Shown: in pieces, positions 7,636-15,711 of the stretch
Position numbering within the stretch: the first letter of the stretch is position 1
How the letters are laid out: each line of letters starts with the position of its first letter
Assembly: GCA_028768525.1 (NCBI GenBank)
Contig: CP054837.1
Span: forward strand, 3,009,001 to 3,073,000
Length of the DNA: 64,000 bases
From: Desulfobacter sp.
GTDB lineage: Bacteria; Desulfobacterota; Desulfobacteria; Desulfobacterales; Desulfobacteraceae
Reading direction: 5' to 3'
Notes under the pieces: model-generated
The model's input: the letters and a program-made list of their open reading frames with translations, nothing else
Databases searched by the model: none
What the model was told of the DNA's origin: nothing
Translations under genes and position numbers: made by a program

Positions 7636-8136
7636 ATGAAACAGTTATTTTTGTGTTTTCTCATTCTTGTTAGTTTTCAAACAGCTGCCGCGGAAGATTT
7701 GAGTTCTGGGAAAAAATTATTAATTGATAAATTGTTAGAACAAATGGGGCAGTCTGCCGCAGACACAGGACAACAATTTAGCAATTTGTTCATAGAGAGT
7801 TTTACCAGGACTTTGAAGAGGGCAAAACCAGATCTTGACCCAAGAGCTTTTGAAATAGTGGAGCAAGAAATCAAGCAAGTTATCGCTGAAATGTTTGAAA
7901 ATAGCGATGCATTAACAGAGATGATGTATCCAATATATGGCCAAAGGTTCTCCGAGGACGAATTGAAAAAGCTAATAGCCTTCTATGAGACGCCATTAGG
8001 TAAAAAGCTTTTACGTGAGTTACCTGCAATAACAAAAGAGGGTATGCAGGCAGGGCAACAATTAGGCCAATCATTAGGCCCTAAAATTCAAAAGCGGATA
8101 CAAGATAGATTTAAAAGCGAAGGTATTGAAATATAA
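7636..8136 (+). CDS. cassette 3 protein: secreted DUF2059-type protein
   Basis: 166 residues. Residues 1-19 form a signal peptide ending in AAA, so export to the periplasm is likely. The body is helical and contains YGQRFSEDELKKLIAFYETP followed by LGKKLL, the hallmark of the DUF2059 family, whose function is unknown. AGGAG precedes the ATG by 7 bases. It begins 15 bases after the crossover of attC 2, and its TAA stop lies within the R'' box of attC 3. Base composition is AT-rich like the other cassettes. Confidence 0.85.
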   Translation: MKQLFLCFLILVSFQTAAAEDLSSGKKLLIDKLLEQMGQSAADTGQQFSNLFIESFTRTLKRAKPDLDPRAFEIVEQEIKQVIAEMFENSDALTEMMYPIYGQRFSEDELKKLIAFYETPLGKKLLRELPAITKEGMQAGQQLGQSLGPKIQKRIQDRFKSEGIEI

Positions 8137-8197
8137 CAAATAGAGGATTCGAGACCGTGCCGAGGCACGAGGCTCGGCGCTAATCCTATGGTTCAAG
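8131..8197 (+). other. attC recombination site 3 (terminal)
   Basis: R'' ATATAAC (8131-8137) is the exact complement of R' GTTATAT of site 2. It continues as AAATAGAGGATT, which pairs with AATCCTAT (8182-8189), and an inner hairpin GCCGAG/CTCGGC. The site ends in GTTCAAG (8191-8197), a GTT-containing but degenerate R' box, consistent with the end of the array. Confidence 0.72.
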
Positions 8198-8693
8198 AAG
8201 CCGCGGATCTATTGGGGAAAAGGTTATCATTTTGTAGGATGTGTTAAGGCCGGATGTAACGGAAGTTAAAAAAAAGAGCCCACTGCCTAAGGCCAAAGTC
8301 AAAAGTCACGTCGTTCTTGGCAATTAAAGCCCGGGATAAAGATACAAAATATCCTCCATTTGGCGCACGGATACTGTAACATGCCCCATCAATTCAGTGA
8401 TAAGGCTGTTTATGAAAAATGACTGATATCTTGTAATCGGCTCTGTGTCTTTATTCGGATCGGCTTCGAAACTCTGGCTTTACAAATCGAATGAATTTCA
8501 AATCATGTCCGCAATGGCTGCATTTAATCTCGGGTATTTCAGGTTCCTGGCGTTCAATAAAAATCGCCAATATGTCATGGACGAATGAAATCAGTTCACG
8601 GATTCGCCCACTTTTCCTCTCAATCCTATTTTTTAATGCGTTGTCCGTCACCTTAACTCGTCACGCCATAATATGGGACATCTGCCCCTTTTT
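8198..8693. other. unassigned region between the cassette array and the symporter
   Basis: No complete gene is recognisable apart from a doubtful zinc-ribbon frame on the minus strand at 8451-8651. Composition is intermediate between the cassettes and the core genes. No further attC site could be drawn. Remnants of decayed cassettes or a transposase are possible but not demonstrable. Confidence 0.4.
8451..8651 (-). CDS. doubtful short ORF with one zinc-knuckle pair
   Basis: 66 residues starting at a GTG. A C-x2-C motif (CSHCGH) near residue 45 is followed by DLKFIRFVKPEF. The look is that of the tail of a zinc-binding transposase or regulator fragment, but no family can be named. There is no good ribosome site. 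It could be a remnant gene or noise. Confidence 0.25.
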   Translation of the reverse strand: MTDNALKNRIERKSGRIRELISFVHDILAIFIERQEPEIPEIKCSHCGHDLKFIRFVKPEFRSRSE

Positions 8694-8732
8694 TGTCCTG
8701 TCCGGCAGGACGTTGTCCTTCACTGCAGGACA
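8694..8732. promoter_or_regulatory. paired enhancer-like sites TGTCCT-N7-AGGAC(A/G)
   Basis: Two inverted repeats with the same half-sites: TGTCCT-N7-AGGACG at 8694-8712 and TGTCCT-N7-AGGACA at 8714-8732. Their centres are 20 bp apart, about two helical turns, so bound dimers would lie on one face. They sit roughly 105-130 bp upstream of the start predicted from the sigma-54 promoter, the usual place for binding sites of NtrC-type activators. Confidence 0.65.
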
Positions 8733-8807
8733 TGCCGCCACTCTTAGGCGGGAGCCAATTTTATATATCTAATTGAAATTAATACAAATACCCATACAGA
8801 TTTTATA

Positions 8808-8822
8808 GGCACGGCCATTGCA
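8808..8822 (+). promoter_or_regulatory. sigma-54 (-24/-12) promoter of the DASS symporter
   Basis: GGCACG-N4-TTGCA matches the RpoN consensus TGGCACG-N4-TTGCA except for the first T. The invariant GG (8808-8809) and GC (8820-8821) have the required 10-base spacing. Transcription would begin near 8832, about 40 bases before the symporter ATG. Confidence 0.72.
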
Positions 8823-8870
8823 ATCCTCCTTTCCAGGATAAACATAAAAATCATAGAGGGAGAAAAAAGT

Positions 8871-10409
8871 ATGGCAAATGCAATGAACCAGAGAAGTTTG
8901 TTACAACGCACCGGACTGATCCTGGGCCCGGTTCTCTTTTTTCTTGTGATGATGATCAACATTGATCCGGCCAACCCCATGGTGGGGCGGATGGCGGCGG
9001 TGGCAACGCTCATGGCGGTATTCTGGGTGACAGAAGCCGTGCCCCTGGCGGCAACGGCGCTGATCCCGGTGATACTGTTTCCCCTGTTGGGTATAATGAA
9101 AGGCAAAGCCGCTGCCGGCGTCTATTTCAACTCCACGATATTTCTGTTTATGGGCGGTTTTCTCATCGCCCTGGCCATGGAAAAATGGAAACTGCACAAG
9201 CGGATTGCACTGTTTACGGTTAAAACCATCGGCGGCGGCCCCTCCCGGCTGGTATTCGGCTTCATGGCCGCCTCAGCCTTTTTATCCATGTGGATCTCCA
9301 ATACGGCCACAGCCGTGATGATGCTGCCTATTGCCATGTCCATCATCCTCAAAATGGAGGAGCAGTTCGACGAAAAAGCCACCCACCACTTCACCCTCTG
9401 TCTGCTGCTGGGCATCGCCTATGCTGCATCCATGGGCGGGGCGGCCACCCTGGTGGGCACCCCCCCCAACCTGGTCCTTGTCAGGACATTTGAACAGACC
9501 TTCCCAACCGCCGCCCCCATTTCATTCGGGGTATGGATGATGATGGCCCTGCCCCTTTCGGCGGCCATGCTGGTCACCATATGGTTCTTGCTGACCCGGG
9601 TATTTTTCAGGGTTCCGGCCCACCTTACCGTGGACCATACCATTGTGGAAAAAGAATATAAGAACCTGGGGCCGCTGTCGCCCGAAGAAAAATCTGTACT
9701 GGTGATTTTCCTTTTGACCGCCCTGCTCTGGATTTTCAGAAAAGACCTGAATCTGGGGTTCATGGTTGTACCGGGCTGGGCAGGACTGATGCCTTTTCCC
9801 AAGCTCATTGACGACGGCACCGTGGCCGTGACCATGGCGTCGCTGCTCTTTATCCTGCCCACCCGGTCAGACCATGCAAAATCAGCGGCCATCCTGGACG
9901 CCTGCGTCTTTTCAAAACTGCCCTGGGGCATCATCCTGCTCTTCGGGGGCGGATTTGCCCTGGCCAAGGGATTTCAGGCTTCAGGCCTCTCGGCTTTCAT
10001 CGGCTCAAAGCTGGGGATCCTGGAAGGTGCCAATAATATCTTTATGATCTCCGGCATCTGCACCACCCTGACCTTTTTGACGGAACTGACCTCCAACACG
10101 GCCACCACCCAGATGATTCTGCCCATTCTCTCTTCCATTGCAGTGGCCATGAAGACCAACCCGCTCATGCTGTTGATCCCGGCTACACTCTCGGCCTCCT
10201 GCGCCTTTATGATGCCCGTGGCCACACCGCCAAACGCCATCATTTTCGGCTCGGGAAGGGTAAAAATATACGAAATGGTCAAGGCGGGCATTTTCATCAA
10301 CTTCATCGGGATCGTTGTGATAACCGGCCTGTTCCTGGCCCTGGGCACAGCGGTTTTCGCCATTGATCCCAATGTAATTCCCGACTGGGCGCTTCTGGCA
10401 AGCAAATAA
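8871..10409 (+). CDS. DASS-family (SLC13) sodium:anion symporter
   Basis: 512 residues, polytopic, with eleven or more membrane segments. Both signature SNT regions of the divalent anion:Na+ symporter family are present (SNTATAVMMLPIAMSI near residue 142 and TSNTATTQMILP near residue 410), along with the paired loops GTPPN and ATPPNA. Family members carry C4-dicarboxylates, citrate or sulfate; the exact substrate cannot be read from sequence. A GAGGGAG ribosome site precedes the ATG. The sigma-54 promoter and paired palindromes upstream, plus the convergent kinase/NtrC-type regulator pair, suggest induction by an external acid. Confidence 0.9.
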   Translation: MANAMNQRSLLQRTGLILGPVLFFLVMMINIDPANPMVGRMAAVATLMAVFWVTEAVPLAATALIPVILFPLLGIMKGKAAAGVYFNSTIFLFMGGFLIALAMEKWKLHKRIALFTVKTIGGGPSRLVFGFMAASAFLSMWISNTATAVMMLPIAMSIILKMEEQFDEKATHHFTLCLLLGIAYAASMGGAATLVGTPPNLVLVRTFEQTFPTAAPISFGVWMMMALPLSAAMLVTIWFLLTRVFFRVPAHLTVDHTIVEKEYKNLGPLSPEEKSVLVIFLLTALLWIFRKDLNLGFMVVPGWAGLMPFPKLIDDGTVAVTMASLLFILPTRSDHAKSAAILDACVFSKLPWGIILLFGGGFALAKGFQASGLSAFIGSKLGILEGANNIFMISGICTTLTFLTELTSNTATTQMILPILSSIAVAMKTNPLMLLIPATLSASCAFMMPVATPPNAIIFGSGRVKIYEMVKAGIFINFIGIVVITGLFLALGTAVFAIDPNVIPDWALLASK

Positions 10410-10495
10410 CCGCCAGTCCGGGCGACACTGCCGGATTATTTAAAGGGGTGCCATGGTTAAACAGAGAACGACGATCCCCCGCCATGGTACCCTTT

Positions 10496-11920
10496 TTATT
10501 TTGCGGAAATCCCGTATTTTTTGAGCAGGGCGTAGAGCCTGGACCGGGAGAGGCCGGAGACGCGGCAGGCGGATTTGATATCTGCCGACCGGTTCAACAG
10601 GTCCCTGAGGTATTTCTCTTCGTAAAGCGCCACCATCCGGTCCCGGTATTCTGATAAGGAGGGCATGGGGCCAGGGCCGTACCCCTCTTCCTGACCTGCC
10701 TCTCCGGCTACGGCGGCGGTAAATCCCGCCTTGGCCACGGCCGCCCTCAGGGATGCGGGCAGGTGGGATGAAAAAACAATGGGTGAGGTCATGGCGGCGA
10801 TGACCACATGCTCCATGGCATGGGCCAGTTCCCGGACATTGCCGGGCCAGCTGTAGGCGGAGACCACCTCGGTAAAATCCGAAGACATCCCTTTGGAATC
10901 CACGGCCTGGGCATCGCAATAACGGTCCAGGTAATGCCGGGCCAGGCGCTTGATATCTCCGCCCCGGTCACTGAGGGGTGGCAGCTCAATGTGAAGGGAC
11001 TTTATCCTGAACAGCAGGTCCTTTCTGAACCTGCCCTCTTCCGCCATTTTGCCGAGATCCCGGTTGGTGGCGGCAATGAGCCTGAAATCGCTGAACACCT
11101 CCCGGTCCTGCCCCAATGGCCGGAACCGTTTTTCCTGGAGCACCCGGAGCAGGATTTTCTGAAGGCCCAGGGGAAGTTCCCCCACCTCGTCCAGAAAAAG
11201 GCTGCCCTGGTGGGCGGCCTTGATCAGGCCGTCCCGGCTGGCGTCCGCTCCGGTGTACACCCCTTTTTTATGGCCGAAGAGCAGATTCTCCCCCAGGGTT
11301 TCGGGCAGGGCGGCGCAGTCCACCACCACAAGCTCGTGGTCCCGCCGCCTGGAATTCATATGAACGGCCCGGGCAAAGAGTTCTTTTCCCGTGCCCGTCT
11401 CCCCGGTGATGAGGAGCCCGGCATCGCAGGCCGACGCTTTTGCCACCTCATCCAGGGCCTGTTTCATCCTGGGGCTGCTGCCGATTATCTGTTCCCGTTT
11501 CAGGCTGGTGACCAGGTCCGGGCGCCGGGCTTTCAGGCGCTCCTCCCGGTACTGGAGGGCCCGGGACACCGCCAGGGAAATCTCCTTTGCCGAGGCGGTT
11601 TTTTCAATATAGCTCCATGCCCCGTTTAGTATGGCCAGTTCTGCCCCCCGTGCATCCCCTGCCCCGGTGATGATGACCACCTCGGGATCCGCCGGCAGTC
11701 CCTTGAGTTCCGGCAGCAGGTCCAGGCCGGATCCGTCCGGCAGCCCCACATCCAGAAGTACCAGGCTGAAATCTGCCGAGACAACGGCCTGCCGGGCGGA
11801 TGCCAGGGTATCCACGGTGGTGGATCCATGTCCCAGGCGGCCCAGAATCCGGTTGACGGCATAGCAGAAATCCGGATCGTCATCTATGACCAGTACCTGT
11901 CCGGCAGCCTCTTTATTCAT
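10496..11920 (-). CDS. NtrC-type sigma-54-dependent response regulator
   Basis: 474 residues from the ATG at 11920, chosen because AGGAGG lies 5 bases before it. The start overlaps the end of the kinase gene by 8 bases, implying coupled translation. Receiver domain at residues ~5-125 (VLVIDDD, phospho-acceptor Asp in LLDVGLPDG), AAA+ domain at ~150-390 (Walker A GETGTGKE, Walker B LFLDEVGEL) and a Fis-type helix-turn-helix at the C-terminus (LSRSRLYALLKKYGI). The sigma-54-contacting loop reads GVYTGA instead of GAFTGA. Its likely target is the neighbouring symporter promoter, giving a DctD-like role; this is inferred from position and the upstream sites. Confidence 0.9.
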   Translation of the reverse strand: MNKEAAGQVLVIDDDPDFCYAVNRILGRLGHGSTTVDTLASARQAVVSADFSLVLLDVGLPDGSGLDLLPELKGLPADPEVVIITGAGDARGAELAILNGAWSYIEKTASAKEISLAVSRALQYREERLKARRPDLVTSLKREQIIGSSPRMKQALDEVAKASACDAGLLITGETGTGKELFARAVHMNSRRRDHELVVVDCAALPETLGENLLFGHKKGVYTGADASRDGLIKAAHQGSLFLDEVGELPLGLQKILLRVLQEKRFRPLGQDREVFSDFRLIAATNRDLGKMAEEGRFRKDLLFRIKSLHIELPPLSDRGGDIKRLARHYLDRYCDAQAVDSKGMSSDFTEVVSAYSWPGNVRELAHAMEHVVIAAMTSPIVFSSHLPASLRAAVAKAGFTAAVAGEAGQEEGYGPGPMPSLSEYRDRMVALYEEKYLRDLLNRSADIKSACRVSGLSRSRLYALLKKYGISAK

Positions 11921-14111
11921 TGGTCCTCCTGTCCAGCACCTCACGGATCAGCATACTCATGGGTTTGATTTCAAATGGCTTGGATACGGTCTCGTCAATC
12001 AGCCCGTCAATATCGTAATCCGTATCCAGGAATTCATCATCCTTTTTATTAAAAAAGCCCGAACACAAAATAATGGGAATATCCGGACGGATCTGCCGGA
12101 TATCGTGGGCCAGCTCCACCCCGTTCCGCCCGGGCATCACCCGGTCGGTGATCACCAGATCGAAGCGGCCGGGATTTTCCTTGAACAGGGCCAGGGCCTT
12201 CATTGCATTTTCCGCCGTTGTCACCCGGTATCCCAGGCGCCGGAGCATCCGGGACGAAGAGTAGACCATGTGTTCATCATCATCAACAAAAAGAATCTTT
12301 TCATCTCCGCCGGCAGCCACAGGTTCGTCCTTGTCCTCTTCCTCCAGCACATCATCATGGCCGATGCAGGGCAGATAAATATGAAAGGTGCTCCCCTTTG
12401 AAATCCGGCTTTCCGCAGTTATCAGCCCCTTATGCCTTCGGATGATGGCATCGCTCATGGCAAGCCCGAGACCTGTTCCCCCGGTATTCATATGGGTAGT
12501 ATAAAAGGGGTCGAACATCCGCTCCAGCACATGCTCGTCCATGCCGCAGCCCGTATCGGAGACGGCCAGGTGAAGATAGGGTCCCTGGGGCAGTTCCACG
12601 GCCCTGCCTTCCCTGTCCGGCGCCTCATCTTCACGTGTCAGTTCAATGGACAGGATGCCTGCCCGGCCGGCCATGGCATGCTCGGCGTTGAGCAATAAAT
12701 TCATGATCACCTGGTGAAGCTGGGTGGGGTCGGCCAGGATAAAGTCCAGCTTGGAGGCAATATTGAGTTTCACCTCAATCTCGGCGGGTTTAAAGGACTT
12801 GAACAGGTCCAGGCATTCCAGAATGATGCGGTGGAGCTTCACGGGTTTGTGCCGGGTATTCCGGCTCCGGCTGTATTCCAGAATCTGCTTGACCAGCTTT
12901 TTACCCCGGATGGCGGCTTTGAGGATATGCTTGAGGTCTTCATGGGCCGGATTGGTTTCATCCACATCCTCAATGGCCAGTTCACTGCAGGTGGTGATGG
13001 CCCCCAGAATATTGTTGAAATCATGGGCGATCCCGCCGGCAAAGGTGCCCAGCGCTTCCATCTTCCGGACTTTCTGGAGTTGATTTTCCAGGTCCTCCTC
13101 CCGGCGCTGGCCCGCGGAAATCATCCTGAGAACCGGCGACACCGAAAGCCGGGCAAACAGCCATGCAATGACCAGGACCATGACCACCATCAGCCCGAAA
13201 ACCAGAACCATGAACCGCTGAAAGCGGTAGAGTTCCCTGAACGCCTCTTTACAATCCTGTTCCAGGATCAAGTGCCAGCCCAGCCGGTTTTCACGGACCA
13301 CCCCTATTTTAGGGGTACCGACCTCATCCTCATAGGCCAGCAGGCCATCGGAATCTTTCAATTCAAGGAGCCTGTGCCGGTCGAAGGTCTTTTCCGATAT
13401 CACCGCCTGGGGATCGGGATGGGCAATGACCTTGGCCTGGTCATCCAAAAGAAAGGCATAGCCGGAATTTCCCATCTGCCGTGCCGTCACCGACCCGGAA
13501 ATGGCATCCCGGGTCATGGCCGCAGCAATCACACCGGCAAACCGCCCCGCCTTCACGATGGGTAGGGCCAGCACCAATGCAGGCCGCTTGGAGGTCTTGC
13601 CTACCAGGGTCTGCCAGGAAAGGGGGGCCCCCTCCTTCAGACGGCGGAAATACTCCCGGTCGGAATAATCCTTGAGACGGCCCCCGTCGCTGCGGGCAAT
13701 GTTTTTGCCCTCTTCATCCAGGGTAAAGACCAGGTAGATCCATGGATACTCCCGCTGGACGGCATTGAGTATCCCGGACTGGGCCGCCGGATCCATTGAA
13801 ATAATCCCGGACTGCCGGGATGCGGCCCTGAGCGCCCGGACATTCTTATCCAGCCACTCGTCAATCCGGGCCGTAAGCAGTCCGGCAGTCTCCGTCATAA
13901 GGATCTGCCGGTCCATGCGGATACGGTCGGAGACCTGGGAGTAGACGGAGAAGAAGAGGGCGCCCAGCCCGGCGATGCTCACGGCCAGCAGCAACACCAT
14001 AATCCTGGGCTTATGCCAGACACTGCCCTGATGCACAAATTCTCTATTTTCAGACGGTTCAGCTTTGGGACCTGACATCGTATCGTTATTCCTGGGTATA
14101 TTCGATGACAA
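11913..14111 (-). CDS. membrane hybrid sensor histidine kinase with dCache-type sensor
   Basis: 732 residues. A short cytoplasmic N-terminus, a membrane segment at ~37-60, a periplasmic Cache-type double-PAS region (~65-310; YLVFTLDEEGK, SDREYFRRLKEG, GYAFLLDDQAK) and a second membrane segment at ~317-340 are followed by HisKA (GGIAHDFNNILGAI), HATPase (DTGCGMDEHVLERMF, GTGLGLAMSD) and a C-terminal receiver domain (ILFVDDDEHM, TDRVMPGRNG). Cache sensors bind small ligands such as organic acids. The start used is TTG with AAGGA upstream; the ATG at 14078 is an alternative. It forms an operon with the NtrC-type regulator. Confidence 0.9.
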   Translation of the reverse strand: MSSNIPRNNDTMSGPKAEPSENREFVHQGSVWHKPRIMVLLLAVSIAGLGALFFSVYSQVSDRIRMDRQILMTETAGLLTARIDEWLDKNVRALRAASRQSGIISMDPAAQSGILNAVQREYPWIYLVFTLDEEGKNIARSDGGRLKDYSDREYFRRLKEGAPLSWQTLVGKTSKRPALVLALPIVKAGRFAGVIAAAMTRDAISGSVTARQMGNSGYAFLLDDQAKVIAHPDPQAVISEKTFDRHRLLELKDSDGLLAYEDEVGTPKIGVVRENRLGWHLILEQDCKEAFRELYRFQRFMVLVFGLMVVMVLVIAWLFARLSVSPVLRMISAGQRREEDLENQLQKVRKMEALGTFAGGIAHDFNNILGAITTCSELAIEDVDETNPAHEDLKHILKAAIRGKKLVKQILEYSRSRNTRHKPVKLHRIILECLDLFKSFKPAEIEVKLNIASKLDFILADPTQLHQVIMNLLLNAEHAMAGRAGILSIELTREDEAPDREGRAVELPQGPYLHLAVSDTGCGMDEHVLERMFDPFYTTHMNTGGTGLGLAMSDAIIRRHKGLITAESRISKGSTFHIYLPCIGHDDVLEEEDKDEPVAAGGDEKILFVDDDEHMVYSSSRMLRRLGYRVTTAENAMKALALFKENPGRFDLVITDRVMPGRNGVELAHDIRQIRPDIPIILCSGFFNKKDDEFLDTDYDIDGLIDETVSKPFEIKPMSMLIREVLDRRTNE

Positions 14112-14330
14112 TTATCCTTGGGTTATATCCTATTCATCCGATCCGGGCGACTCTTTTGTTGCCCGATCCAAATTCATTCGAATATCAGTCACCGCTTTTT
14201 TATAATTAAAAAATTTAGTTTTCAATGTTTTGCCTTCCGCTCCAGATTCTGTTATATGTAAAGTTTGCTTATTTTCGGGGAAGAGACCCGGGGACACCAT
14301 CATAAACAGGACAAGATAAGAAGATTTGCC

Positions 14331-15626
14331 ATGAAAATATTTGATTACCCGTCACAGGAAGCGGAAAAAAGAGTTCAGGATACCATTGACAGAGGACTTG
14401 GGTTTTCCAAAGAAGACCATGACAATGTCCAGGCTTATCTGGATGATGTGAAGGCCAGGGGGGACGAGGCGCTGATTGAGTATACCAATAAATTTGACTC
14501 TCCTGCCGTGACCCTGGACAACCTCAAGGTGACCGAAGAAGAATTTGAAGAAGCCCTGGCCCAGATGGAGCCGGAGTTTCTCCGGGCCCTGGACCGGTCT
14601 GTGGAACAGCTCACCGCCTTTCACTCCCGCCAGCGGGAAAACTCCTGGATCGATACCCCCAGAAACGGAGTGATGGTGGGACAGATGGTCAAACCGGTGG
14701 AGGCGGCAGGGATATATGCACCGGGGGCCAAGGGCGGCAAAACCCCCCTGGTTTCCTCCGTTCTCATGGGCGGGATTCCGGCCAAGGTGGCCGGGGTTGA
14801 TTCCATCAGCCTCATGACCCCGCCCATGGCCGATGGAAAGATCAACCCCCATATCCTGGCGGCGGCCAGGGCCGTGGGCATAAATTCAGTATTCAAGGCC
14901 GGGTCGGCCTGGGCCATCGGGGCGCTTGCCTACGGGACCGAACAGGTGCCCCGGGTGGATGTGATTGTGGGCCCGGGCAATATCTATGTGACCCTGGCCA
15001 AAAAAATCGTTTCAGGCACCGTGGGCATTGATATGATCGCCGGCCCCAGCGAAATCCTCATCATTGCGGACAAGGGGGCCAATCCCGAATGCGTGGCAGC
15101 CGACCTGCTCTCCCAGGCCGAGCATGACCTGCTGGCCTCGGCCATCCTGGTGACGGATTCAAGGGAACTTGCCGACCGGGTGGTGCCGGCCCTTGAGGCC
15201 CAGATGGCCAAGCTGTCCAGAAAAGAAATTGCTAGAGAGGCCATTAATAATTTCGGGGCCATCATGGTGGTGCCGGACATCGAAACCGGCATCGAACTCT
15301 CCAACCGCCTGGCGCCGGAGCACCTTGAGATCATCGTGGATGCCCCCTTTGACTATATCGACCGGATCAGGAACGCCGGCGCCCTCTTTGTGGGCCCCTA
15401 CACGCCGGAGCCCATGGGCGATTATATTGCCGGCCCCAACCATGTCCTGCCCACGGCGGGAACGGCCCGGTTCTCCTCCGCCCTGAGCGTGGAGCATTTT
15501 ACAAAGAAAACCAGCCTGATCCATTACTCTGAAACCGCCTTTAAGGAAGAGGCCGACGATGTGATCAAACTGGCCATGACCGAGGGGCTGGATGCCCATG
15601 CCAATTCGGTTAAAGTGAGGAAATAG
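14331..15626 (+). CDS. hisD: histidinol dehydrogenase
   Basis: 431 residues, the usual size. HisD oxidises L-histidinol to histidine through two NAD+-dependent steps and uses Zn2+. Recognisable segments are GVYIPGG-type AAGIYAPGAKGGK, the signature around VDVIVGPGNIYVTLAKK, IAGPSEILIIAD, SQAEHDLLASA and APEHLEI. The ATG at 14331 is preferred to upstream codons because homology begins at MKIFDYPSQE. The gene stands alone between two kinase genes, with its own terminator and no other his gene nearby except hisS. Confidence 0.96.
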   Translation: MKIFDYPSQEAEKRVQDTIDRGLGFSKEDHDNVQAYLDDVKARGDEALIEYTNKFDSPAVTLDNLKVTEEEFEEALAQMEPEFLRALDRSVEQLTAFHSRQRENSWIDTPRNGVMVGQMVKPVEAAGIYAPGAKGGKTPLVSSVLMGGIPAKVAGVDSISLMTPPMADGKINPHILAAARAVGINSVFKAGSAWAIGALAYGTEQVPRVDVIVGPGNIYVTLAKKIVSGTVGIDMIAGPSEILIIADKGANPECVAADLLSQAEHDLLASAILVTDSRELADRVVPALEAQMAKLSRKEIAREAINNFGAIMVVPDIETGIELSNRLAPEHLEIIVDAPFDYIDRIRNAGALFVGPYTPEPMGDYIAGPNHVLPTAGTARFSSALSVEHFTKKTSLIHYSETAFKEEADDVIKLAMTEGLDAHANSVKVRK

Positions 15627-15655
15627 ACACCCCAGCTTTATTGCCGGGGGCAGAT

Positions 15656-15699
15656 AAGGGGCAGAGGCCGGCAGACGGCTTTCTGCCCCTTAGTTTTTT
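15656..15699 (+). terminator. terminator after hisD
   Basis: AAGGGGCAGA (15656-15665) pairs with TCTGCCCCTT (15682-15691), with a small inner CCG/CGG stem, followed by TTTTTT. Confidence 0.85.
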
Positions 15700-15711
15700 A
15701 AGACTCCGGTG

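Noticed and set aside
14112..14330. Histidine leader peptide before hisD
   Set aside because: No run of His codons or alternative terminator structure was found.
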